From Spirosoma arboris (GTDB lineage Bacteria > Bacteroidota > Bacteroidia > Cytophagales > Spirosomataceae), in assembly GCF_009754945.1 (NCBI RefSeq), contig NZ_WPIN01000005.1:124001-188000 (forward strand): 64,000 bases of DNA, read 5' to 3'. Position numbers and translations under genes: made by a program. This document shows, one piece after another, positions 1-7,708 of this stretch. The notes beneath the pieces are model-generated. The model was not told where the DNA came from and made no database searches. It worked only from the letters and a program-made list of their open reading frames with translations. Every line of letters starts with the position of its first letter. The first letter of the stretch is position 1.

Positions 1-1
1 T

Positions 2-775
2 GATCTGACACTGCCAACAATACCCAATCTAACGGGGACTCAGCATCCACTGAGTCTGGTTCGTCAGCGGATCATTCAGATTTTTGAACGGATTGGCTTC
101 AACGTGGCCGATGGCCCTGAAATTGAATCAGACTGGTACAACTTTGGCGCGCTCAATTTTCCCGACAATCACCCTGCCCGCGATATGCAGGATACATTTT
201 TTGTCGAGAAAGCGACCAATGGGGAAACATCATCGGACATGTTACTGCGGACGCATACATCCAATGTACAGATTCGATTGATGGAGCGACAGAAACCTCC
301 AATTCGTTCTATAATGCCTGGTCGGGTTTATCGGAATGAAACCATTTCGGCACGAGCGCACTGTATGTTCCACCAGGTTGAAGGCATTTATATCGATCGG
401 AATGTAGGGTTCAAAGATTTAAAAGATACGCTCTATCATTTCGTGAAGGAGATGTTCGAGCCGGGGACGCAGATTCGCTTTCGTCCTTCGTATTTTCCGT
501 TTACGGAGCCCAGCGCAGAAATTGACATCTCGTGTCAGATTTGTGGGGGCAAGGGTTGTAATATCTGTAAGCATTCAGGCTGGGTCGAAATTGCCGGATC
601 GGGCATGGTTGACCCACAGGTGATTGCCAATTGTGGCATCGACCCTGAAGAATATACCGGTTTCGCTTTCGGAATGGGTATCGAGCGGATCACGCAATTA
701 AAATACGTGGTGAACGACCTGCGACTCTACACCGAAAACGATGTGCGGTTTCTCCGTCAGTTTGAAGGACTTTAA
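2..775 (+). CDS. pheS: Phenylalanyl-tRNA synthetase alpha subunit, 3' part
   Basis: Charges tRNA-Phe in the cytoplasm as the catalytic alpha subunit of the alpha2beta2 enzyme. The reading frame is already open at base 2, so the start lies outside the window. Visible parts are the class II core segment ADGPEIESDWYNF, the motif-2 stretch around RVYRNETISARAH, and the motif-3 glycine run GFAFGMGIERITQLKY. A CxxC...CxxC cluster (CQICGGKGCNIC) sits between motifs 2 and 3, as in many bacterial PheS proteins. Only the catalytic part is present here; the N-terminal coiled coil is missing because of the window edge. A long hairpin follows the stop codon directly and separates it from xseA. Confidence 0.96.
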   Translation, partial: DLTLPTIPNLTGTQHPLSLVRQRIIQIFERIGFNVADGPEIESDWYNFGALNFPDNHPARDMQDTFFVEKATNGETSSDMLLRTHTSNVQIRLMERQKPPIRSIMPGRVYRNETISARAHCMFHQVEGIYIDRNVGFKDLKDTLYHFVKEMFEPGTQIRFRPSYFPFTEPSAEIDISCQICGGKGCNICKHSGWVEIAGSGMVDPQVIANCGIDPEEYTGFAFGMGIERITQLKYVVNDLRLYTENDVRFLRQFEGL

Positions 776-789
776 ACGAGTTGTAAGTT

Positions 790-871
790 GTAAAGAGTTA
801 TAAAGTTGTAAGTGGGTTAGCCTAACTCTACAACTTACAACTTTACAACTTACAACTTTATAACTCTTTAC
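790..871. repeat. Start-abutting inverted repeat, AACTTACAACTT family
   Basis: Arms 790-813 and 848-871 are perfect 24-bp reverse complements (GTAAAGAGTTATAAAGTTGT and onward). The loop also contains copies of the same AACTTACAAC word. The structure begins a few bases after the pheS stop and ends one base before the xseA ATG. A related hairpin lies before the siroheme gene at 22439-22539. It could be an mRNA structure, a terminator-like element or a small interspersed palindrome. Confidence 0.85.
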
Positions 872-872
872 C

Positions 873-2075
873 ATGTCGCCCATTCGCCTTTCTGATTTAG
901 CGTTTACGCTCGAAGCCGTTGTAGACGAAGCATTCGGACAGAAAGCCGTGTGGGTAGTGGCCGAAACGAGTGACATTAAGAATTATCCAGACCGGGGTTA
1001 TTGCTTTCTGACACTCGTAGAGCGGGAATCTGCGGGACGCGAAACGCTGGCTAAACTCGATGCCTGTATCTGGCGTAGAAATTATCATACGATTAGCGCG
1101 TTTGAGCAGGCAACAGGTGTGGCCTTCGCTCGTAATATCCAGCTCTTATTACTGGTATCGGTCAGTTTCAGTCCCGTGTATGGCCTACGCCTGGAGATTC
1201 TGAAAATTGACCCATCGTATACCCTTGGCAATTTGGAGCGCGAGCGACAGGCTGTCCTTGATTCGCTTGTGCAAAATCATCCTGAATTGATCTGGGTTGA
1301 AGCAGGGCATTATATTACGGCTAATCAATTACTGGCACGACCCGTTGTTATGCAACGGCTGGCACTCATTGCGGCCCCCAATTCAGATGGCTGGCGCGAT
1401 TTCCGACACGAACTGACCCAGAATCCATTCGGCTACGATTTTGTGGTCGATGAATATCTGACTCAAGTACAGGGACAAGGTGCTGAACGTGCCATTTGTG
1501 GACAATTAGAGCGAATTCGTACCAGTGGCGTAACTTATGATGCTGTTGTGATTGTTCGGGGTGGTGGCTCGCAGTTAGATTTCGGCTCATTTGATACGTA
1601 TCTAATGGGCGAGACAGTGGCAGGTTTCAGCATTCCAATTCTAGCCGGCATCGGTCACGAACGAAACGTTAGCATCACCGATTTACTTTGCCACCAGAGC
1701 GTGAAAACGCCCACCAAAGCAGCTGCGTTCCTGATTGAACACAACCGGCAGTTTGAAGCAACCTGTTTGCAACTGCACGAACGATTGCGGGTAGTTGCCC
1801 GCGAAGCCATGCAAACAGCTCGGGAGAATCTGGATCGTGAAACTGAACGACTACGTTTTACAAGTCAAACCTATTTTCGGGAGCGCCACACTGACCTGAC
1901 AGAGAAAGCCGTGACTATCCGTCATCTAGACCCGTCTAATGTGCTCCGACGGGGTTATGCATTGGTGCTTCGTAATGGACGAATATTGACAAAAATCGAT
2001 ACCATCCAGCCTAACGAAACACTCCAGGTGCAGATGCACGACGGAAGTATTATGACTAAAGTTATTGAATTGTAA
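873..2075 (+). CDS. xseA: Exodeoxyribonuclease VII large subunit
   Basis: Catalytic large subunit of the single-strand-specific exonuclease ExoVII, which trims DNA to short oligonucleotides in repair and recombination. An N-terminal OB-fold (about residues 1-105) precedes the catalytic domain with the family hallmarks VIVRGGGSQLDF and AGIGHERNVSITD, where E. coli-type proteins have the GHExDxTixD pattern. A helical coiled-coil region follows and ends with the conserved PSNVLRRGYALV. At 400 residues it is slightly shorter than E. coli XseA. The ATG at 873 starts the OB-fold correctly and touches the upstream hairpin. The small subunit follows after a short gap, so the two are probably co-transcribed. 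Confidence 0.95.
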   Translation: MSPIRLSDLAFTLEAVVDEAFGQKAVWVVAETSDIKNYPDRGYCFLTLVERESAGRETLAKLDACIWRRNYHTISAFEQATGVAFARNIQLLLLVSVSFSPVYGLRLEILKIDPSYTLGNLERERQAVLDSLVQNHPELIWVEAGHYITANQLLARPVVMQRLALIAAPNSDGWRDFRHELTQNPFGYDFVVDEYLTQVQGQGAERAICGQLERIRTSGVTYDAVVIVRGGGSQLDFGSFDTYLMGETVAGFSIPILAGIGHERNVSITDLLCHQSVKTPTKAAAFLIEHNRQFEATCLQLHERLRVVAREAMQTARENLDRETERLRFTSQTYFRERHTDLTEKAVTIRHLDPSNVLRRGYALVLRNGRILTKIDTIQPNETLQVQMHDGSIMTKVIEL

Positions 2076-2131
2076 AGTTGGGAATGCACAGAAACTTTAT
2101 AATGTGCCAACTTTATGACTCCCACAAGATT

Positions 2132-2320
2132 ATGACTTACCAGGAAGCTTATGACCAGCTCACTACGCTGGTCGATGAAATAGAAAATGATGAAGTGCCA
2201 CTCGATGAATTGCCTGGCAAAATCAGGCTGGCTGCCGAGTTGATTACCTTCTGCCAGGAGCGACTTCGGGCTGTTGAGACGGAGTATCAGGAAGTTATAG
2301 AAAGGCTCCCCAAGCGATAA
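2132..2320 (+). CDS. xseB: Exodeoxyribonuclease VII small subunit
   Basis: Small helical subunit of ExoVII, which binds the large subunit in several copies. The protein is 62 residues. It starts MTYQEAYDQL and carries the typical helix-loop-helix with a central D-E-L-P/I-x-L-A pattern and a Glu-rich C-terminal helix. An in-frame ATG at 2078 would add 18 residues unlike the family, so I chose the ATG at 2132. It lies 56 bp downstream of xseA on the same strand. Confidence 0.9.
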   Translation: MTYQEAYDQLTTLVDEIENDEVPLDELPGKIRLAAELITFCQERLRAVETEYQEVIERLPKR

Positions 2321-2473
2321 ATCGGGATTTTATTATTCGGTCATGTGCGACCTTTGCTAAACCTTGCCTAATTTTATCCCCTGTGTGAACTTCTACGGTA
2401 CTTATATACCCGGTTTTGGTTGTGATGTAAGAGACAAGTACCTATTTACTGCCTGATTGAGTCTGTTGATTAT

Positions 2474-3805
2474 ATGAATTTATTTGCCAATCTAACGAAT
2501 GTATTAAACTCGGACGTTCTGTCGCGTATTGCTACGTACATCGACGAGCCCACCGAAAAAACCAGTAAAGCCGTTAATGGGCTTGTCTATACCATTGTAG
2601 GTGGACTGATGAAGCGTACGACCAGCGAAATTGGCGTCAATCAGCTCTATAATCATATTCAGAAAGGTCGGTACGATGGCACACTGACTGAAAGTCTGAC
2701 AACTGTATTACGCGACCCTGCTCTAACAAACACAATCATTACTCAGGGCAACGACGTAATCAGTCACCTGTTGCCCGCCATGAAAAGCTCAATTGGCAGT
2801 ATGATTTCGGGCTACGCTGGTATTCGTAACTCGTCGGCCATTTCTCTATTGGGTCTGACTACGACTATCGTGCTGCATGTGCTGGGGAAACAGGTGAAAG
2901 ATCAGAAGCTAGATGCCGATGGGCTTGCGGCATCGCTATTTGGCGAGCGCGATGCGTTTGTTAATGCTGTTCCCGAGGATTTCATGCCTCAATTAGTCGA
3001 GAAAGTAGGCCTGCATCAGGTAGTCGCTGGTCTGGCCATGCCCGCCCGCCGGTCAACAGCCGAATCGTCGGGTCGCTCGACCACTACAACCACTCGGCCA
3101 GTGATCAGTTACGAACCTGCCGATGATTCTGACTCTGAAAACGAAACTCTAACCAAATGGGGTGTAGGTGCTTTAATAGCAGTGGCGCTTAGTGTTGGCG
3201 GCTATTACCTGTATCAGAATACGCAAAAGTACTCGAATGGCGAGGAAGAAGCCCGAGATGTTACAAGTGTAGCAGCGGATACTATCCAGACTGACACGGT
3301 TGCACGTTCATTGGCTGTTCCCAAAGACTCAACTGCAAAAGCTGCCCCCAAATCAACGGTGGCAACGGCTGCAACCAGTTCGGCAGGACTTACGCCCGCC
3401 AATCCAACTGGTGGATTAACGCAGCAAATGACACCTTATCTGGGTAATGCGGCTCTCCCTAAAGGGCGGGTATTTCCCTTAACCGGGATAACGTTCCAGC
3501 CGGGTTCGTTGTCGATGGCAGCTGCATCGCAAGCTACCATTAGCGAGTTGGCCAACATCCTGAAAACCTACCCCCGACTACAAGTGCAGCTTGTAGGATA
3601 CGCTAACGATGCTCAAGGTGATCTGACCAACAAGAGTCTGTCATTCAAACGAGTTAATCAGATTAAGCAGCAATTGATGTCGTCGGGTATTGATTTTGTT
3701 CGGATCGATGCCATTGGTCGTGGTACCGGCGTAGCCAAAAACGATACGTCTGGTATAGCGAAGCCAACACTACGAAAAATTGACCTGAAAGTGGTGGTAA
3801 AATAA
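2474..3805 (+). CDS. DUF937 protein with C-terminal OmpA-like domain
   Basis: Envelope protein of a Bacteroidota type. Residues 1 to about 190 match the helical DUF937 pattern (internal GLTTTIVLHVLGKQVK and a DGLAASLFGERDAF segment). A Ser/Thr-rich linker follows, then one membrane helix at about 229-248 (WGVGALIAVALSVGGYYLY), an Ala/Thr/Ser-rich spacer, and an OmpA-like peptidoglycan-binding domain at about 325-443 with the core LQVQLVGYANDAQG. The topology suggests a cytoplasmic DUF937 part and a periplasmic OmpA part anchored to peptidoglycan. This fusion is known from related genomes, but its biological role is not established. The gene is monocistronic with its own terminator. Confidence 0.85.
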   Translation: MNLFANLTNVLNSDVLSRIATYIDEPTEKTSKAVNGLVYTIVGGLMKRTTSEIGVNQLYNHIQKGRYDGTLTESLTTVLRDPALTNTIITQGNDVISHLLPAMKSSIGSMISGYAGIRNSSAISLLGLTTTIVLHVLGKQVKDQKLDADGLAASLFGERDAFVNAVPEDFMPQLVEKVGLHQVVAGLAMPARRSTAESSGRSTTTTTRPVISYEPADDSDSENETLTKWGVGALIAVALSVGGYYLYQNTQKYSNGEEEARDVTSVAADTIQTDTVARSLAVPKDSTAKAAPKSTVATAATSSAGLTPANPTGGLTQQMTPYLGNAALPKGRVFPLTGITFQPGSLSMAAASQATISELANILKTYPRLQVQLVGYANDAQGDLTNKSLSFKRVNQIKQQLMSSGIDFVRIDAIGRGTGVAKNDTSGIAKPTLRKIDLKVVVK

Positions 3806-3823
3806 CCGCCAGACTTCATTACC

Positions 3824-3858
3824 AAAAAGCCTTTCCAGTTTCTTGGAAAGGCTTTTTT
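3824..3858 (+). terminator. Rho-independent terminator
   Basis: A hairpin with arms AAAAAGCCTTTCCA and its complement around a short loop is followed by a T run. It lies 19 bp after the DUF937-OmpA gene. Confidence 0.85.
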
Positions 3859-3973
3859 ATGCGCTGTATTTTTTCGGCCGATGCGTATGCTTGTTTGTAA
3901 ATCTATATGTTTTCTCAAAACAACTTCTGGCAGGCACAGTTCATAACGATTAGTAACGAACTAATTAATCGGT

Positions 3974-5056
3974 ATGAACACAGGAACAGGAAAAACCGCT
4001 CTGATTACGGGTGCCTCTAGTGGTATCGGTCAGGAACTCGCCAAACTGTTTGCCCAGGATGGCTATAACTTAGTGCTGGTGGCCCGAAGCGACGATAAGT
4101 TGGATCGGTTGGCCGATGTGTTTAAAAGCAACTACGGTACACAGGAAATCACAGTCATCGGCAAAGATTTGGCGACTGAAGATGCCGCTCAGGATGTTTA
4201 TAATCAGGTCAAAGCTAAGGGAATTACGGTCGATGCGCTGGTCAACGACGCAGGCGTAGGACTCTATGGCCTCTTTGCTACTGATACAGATTGGGAACGG
4301 GAAAAGGCAATGATTCATCTCAATGTGCTGACACTGACCCAGATGACAAAGCTTTTTTTATATGACATGCTTTCACGCAATGAAGGCAAGATTCTGAATC
4401 TGGCTTCTTTATTATCCATCACGCCTACGCCACTAATGGCCGTTTATGCGGGTACCAAAGCTTACGTTTACAATTTTACTCAATCGCTTATTAACGAGGT
4501 AAAAGATACTAACGTAAGTATTACGGCCCTTCTGCCAAACGCTACCGACACTGATTTTTTCTATAAAGCTGGCGCCGAAAATGCCAAAGTGACTGATGAA
4601 GTTCAGGACCCGGTTATAGTTGCTAAAGCAGGCTACGTCGCATTGATGGCGGGCAAATCCAAAGCCGTTCCCGGTGGCTTTAAGAACAAATCTTACGAGG
4701 TATTGTCTTATGTAGCTCCACAGGAAACGTTGGCGGCTGTTATGCGGGACAAAATGTCGCAAAAGCCGGAGCCAGAAGAAAAGGAACCAACGATTTCATT
4801 AGCCTGGGGAATTGGTTTTGGCATAGCCGTTATCGCTGGAATTGCGCTGACAATCGGCTATAAAAACAGCAGTGATTTTCAGAAGGCCAAGTACCGGTAT
4901 AAAGCTAAATCGGCAGGTAATACCTTGTCAGACACCTTATCATCTGTATTAGATACGGTCGTTGAAACAGTGGTTGATGCCTATCAGAACACAAAGGCTA
5001 AAGCGGAGAAGATTGTTGCCCAACCAGAAGAGATTGAAGAAGAAGTAGCTGCCTAA
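3974..5056 (+). CDS. Short-chain dehydrogenase with C-terminal membrane anchor
   Basis: NAD(P)-dependent oxidoreductase of the SDR superfamily; the substrate cannot be read from sequence. The cofactor motif TGASSGIG is at residues 12-19 and the catalytic pair Y158-xxx-K162 is in YAGTK. The usual NNAG structural motif reads NDAG at 91-94. After the catalytic domain (about 1-260) come a charged linker, one membrane helix at about 275-297, and an Ala/Val/Thr-rich amphipathic tail ending in acidic residues. Ordinary SDRs stop near residue 260, so the anchor and tail are an added module. The next gene, a multi-span membrane protein, starts 4 bp after the stop, so the two are probably co-expressed and may work together at the membrane. 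Confidence 0.85.
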   Translation: MNTGTGKTALITGASSGIGQELAKLFAQDGYNLVLVARSDDKLDRLADVFKSNYGTQEITVIGKDLATEDAAQDVYNQVKAKGITVDALVNDAGVGLYGLFATDTDWEREKAMIHLNVLTLTQMTKLFLYDMLSRNEGKILNLASLLSITPTPLMAVYAGTKAYVYNFTQSLINEVKDTNVSITALLPNATDTDFFYKAGAENAKVTDEVQDPVIVAKAGYVALMAGKSKAVPGGFKNKSYEVLSYVAPQETLAAVMRDKMSQKPEPEEKEPTISLAWGIGFGIAVIAGIALTIGYKNSSDFQKAKYRYKAKSAGNTLSDTLSSVLDTVVETVVDAYQNTKAKAEKIVAQPEEIEEEVAA

Positions 5057-5060
5057 AATC

Positions 5061-6005
5061 ATGAAAAACTCATCATTTTGGCGAATTGCCACAGCTGCCT
5101 TTGCCATTGGCAGCATTATTTATACAACCGTATCGAGCAATCGATCGCGGCAGCAAAGTAAGGATGACCCAGATCAGGGTGGCTCGGAATATGAGTATGA
5201 CGTACCAACCGAATACCAGAATGTCTTTGAGAAAAACATGATTGTTCCAGCAGGATGGGCATTTGGTGTTGTCTGGTCCACCATTTATTCGGGTCTGGCC
5301 GCTTTAGTAGTCCATCAGGCCCTACCCTCGCAGGAGCATAATCCACGTTATGAAAAGGCATTACCCTGGTGGTGGGCCAGTTGGACACTCAATGCCATTT
5401 TTGGTCATTTCTTTTCAGATAATGATCCACGAAGCATTGTTATATCCGATCTTACAACGAAGTTCAATTTACCAGCAGCCTTAGCCTTACATCAGAGTCT
5501 GGAAATTGGAACAACTGACGTGCCTTCGCCTGAGAGACACCTTCGCATTCCGGTAAGCCTGTATGCGGGTTGGCTCACAGCCGCAACAGTCGTTGGTACA
5601 CCTAACACGATACTGACGCTGAATGCATGGGAGCCCGATGAGAAACGGGATGAGTCTATAGCTGCAGGGATTCTGGGCGCTACCGCTGGTGCTGGCTATT
5701 TTATAGCGAATCGTCTCAATGACCCCTGGTATATGCTACCGTTCGTAGCTGGTTTTGGCGGTATTGCCACGCGGCAATGGGAGAAGCAGCCCATTGTTGG
5801 CTGGACAGCTGCGATGCTAGCGGCTGCCTACATCGGTTTACTGGCTTATTGGCTTCCTAAAGGTAAATTTCATGAGTATGACAATTTTGTCGTGTACGAT
5901 GCCGAAGCCGAAGTATTGGCGGGGCCGGTTGAAACCGAAGAACCCTATCAGGCTGAAATTGCCCGCGAACGAATGAAACCAATAGAAGCCGAAGGTTTAG
6001 ATTAA
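5061..6005 (+). CDS. TspO/tryptophan-rich sensory-protein-like membrane protein
   Basis: Multi-span membrane protein. One N-terminal helix (about 7-23) is followed by a charged, Gln/Asp-rich linker and then several hydrophobic, Trp-containing helices. The segment PAGWAFGVVWSTIYSGLAAL closely resembles helix 1 of TspO/MBR proteins, and WWWASWTLNAIFGHFF resembles a later TspO helix. TspO proteins bind porphyrins and small lipophilic ligands. At 314 residues this is about twice the length of classical TspO. Translationally close to the SDR upstream (4-bp gap). The family call rests on motif resemblance, so it is moderately sure. Confidence 0.65.
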   Translation: MKNSSFWRIATAAFAIGSIIYTTVSSNRSRQQSKDDPDQGGSEYEYDVPTEYQNVFEKNMIVPAGWAFGVVWSTIYSGLAALVVHQALPSQEHNPRYEKALPWWWASWTLNAIFGHFFSDNDPRSIVISDLTTKFNLPAALALHQSLEIGTTDVPSPERHLRIPVSLYAGWLTAATVVGTPNTILTLNAWEPDEKRDESIAAGILGATAGAGYFIANRLNDPWYMLPFVAGFGGIATRQWEKQPIVGWTAAMLAAAYIGLLAYWLPKGKFHEYDNFVVYDAEAEVLAGPVETEEPYQAEIARERMKPIEAEGLD

Positions 6006-6034
6006 TAATCGCTTATCTACATTACTATTACCAG

Positions 6035-6068
6035 GCGCATCCTGCTACAAGTAGGGTGCGCTTTCTTA
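6035..6068 (+). terminator. Rho-independent terminator
   Basis: Stem GCGCATCCT / AGGGTGCGC around a 9-nt loop is followed by a T-rich tail. It closes the SDR/TspO-like operon. Confidence 0.7.
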
Positions 6069-6168
6069 TGGGTAATTATCTCATTCCCAACAATAAATAT
6101 TTCTTATCTCTATTAGTAGAAGAAGGCAGTCCATTGTATTTTTAGAAATTGTATACATACATGTTTCT

Positions 6169-7401
6169 ATGAACCCTGCCGCTGATTCTACATTTACGGT
6201 ACCCTTACTCAGAAGCAAGCGCATTCAGGTGGTCGACGCACTACGTGGATTTGCATTATTAGGCATTTTATCCGCTCATATATGCAAATGGTACGATGGT
6301 GGGGCTTTACCAGCTTCTGTCTATCATGCTCATTCTGGAAGTATAGCCAATACGCTTGTTGTAGGAATCGTCCTTGTTTTTATTAGTGGTAAGTTTTATA
6401 CCTTTTTCTCCTTTCTTTTTGGACTAAGTTTCGCACTGATGCTAACCCGATCAACCGAATCGGGGAGTGCATTTTTGCGTCGGTTTATCTGGCGATTAGT
6501 GATTTTGGGAGCCATTGGCTTTTTACACCAACTGCACTGGCGGGGCGATATTTTGACAATCTACGCCTTACTAGGGTTTCCAATGTTGCTATTCCGCAAT
6601 GTTCCCCTCCCAGTAGTGCTTGCAGTCTCCGTACTGCTTATGCTGAATTTGCCAGTACGGATCTGGGATAGTTTCATCCCTCAGCCAACCAAAGAACAAA
6701 AAGAGCAAACTGAAGCAGCCTCTGACAAAGCACTAGCTGCTAACTATCAAGTAATTAAGCATGGTAGCTACCTGGATGTAGTTCGGTTCAATTTCCGGGA
6801 GTTTAAGGAGAAAATGGATTTTCAATTCACCAGTGGTCGTATTTTCATAACGCTGGGTTTCTTTCTGCTAGGCTTATACGCCGGTCGCCGACAACTTTTT
6901 CAACGCCCTGACGAAAACCGGACTTTGTTTTGGAAAGCCATTATTTACAGCGCCATCCTGGTGCTGATCGCCATCCCTCTTTTAGCATTAATTAGGCGTG
7001 TTTATGATGGCAGCATACCGTCACCCAAAAGTATCGACTTCACATATGCCCTACTTTATGATTTAGGTAATGGTGCTATGACCATTTTCTATATCGGCAG
7101 CTTAACACTGCTATTTCTCCAAACTTCCTGGCAACCGTTTGTTTCACCGTTAGCAACAGTTGGCAAAATGGCGCTGACTAATTACATCCTCCAATCTGTT
7201 TTCGGAACGCTTATTTTTTATGGATATGGCTTGGGGCTTATTGGCGAATTCAGCTCTGCCATAGCCATTACGCTAACGATTCCGGTTTTCGCAGCTCAGA
7301 TTTTATTCAGTCGCTGGTGGTTAGCGCGATTTAAGTATGGCCCACTGGAATGGGTCTGGCGTTCACTCACATTTGGGAAGATGCAGCCAATGAGGGTGTG
7401 A
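6169..7401 (+). CDS. DUF418-type membrane protein (YeiB-like acyltransferase relative)
   Basis: Polytopic inner-membrane protein of 410 residues with about nine hydrophobic segments. It opens with the family hallmark RIQVVDALRGFALLGIL, followed by FYTFFSFLFGLSFALML. The C-terminal DUF418 part contains GKMALTNYILQSV and ends with GPLEWVWRSLTFGK, which is nearly diagnostic. DUF418/YeiB proteins are distantly related to acyltransferase-3 membrane enzymes and probably transfer or sense an acyl group; no substrate is established. The gene appears to be transcribed alone. Confidence 0.88.
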   Translation: MNPAADSTFTVPLLRSKRIQVVDALRGFALLGILSAHICKWYDGGALPASVYHAHSGSIANTLVVGIVLVFISGKFYTFFSFLFGLSFALMLTRSTESGSAFLRRFIWRLVILGAIGFLHQLHWRGDILTIYALLGFPMLLFRNVPLPVVLAVSVLLMLNLPVRIWDSFIPQPTKEQKEQTEAASDKALAANYQVIKHGSYLDVVRFNFREFKEKMDFQFTSGRIFITLGFFLLGLYAGRRQLFQRPDENRTLFWKAIIYSAILVLIAIPLLALIRRVYDGSIPSPKSIDFTYALLYDLGNGAMTIFYIGSLTLLFLQTSWQPFVSPLATVGKMALTNYILQSVFGTLIFYGYGLGLIGEFSSAIAITLTIPVFAAQILFSRWWLARFKYGPLEWVWRSLTFGKMQPMRV

Positions 7402-7708
7402 GTTTCCCGACCTTAGGCCAATACCCAATTAAATTTTCTGTACTTACTGGAGGGTCATTTTTTGATCTCTTACCTTATCTTTTTGGCTGAACTTGTATAA
7501 GATTCCAAGCTACGATCAATAAGTAATTCACTTACTCATAAAGGAGTATAAATATATAGCATTATTCTGCCCTTATACATACTTGACAAATAGTCCGATT
7601 TTCATATAAAAAGAGTCCATTTTTCCGCCAAAATGTCCGAAAAACCAGCACGGCCCGTGATTTGTTACTAGGTAGTCAAATGGTAATTAACCTATAACCT
7701 ACACCGTC
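7402..7708. other. Intergenic region upstream of clpB
   Basis: 307 bp without a credible gene. It is AT-rich towards clpB and contains repeated GTCC words around 7590-7640. No CIRCE element or clear sigma-32-type promoter was found. It presumably carries the heat-shock control of clpB, but no box could be fixed by eye. Confidence 0.4.
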
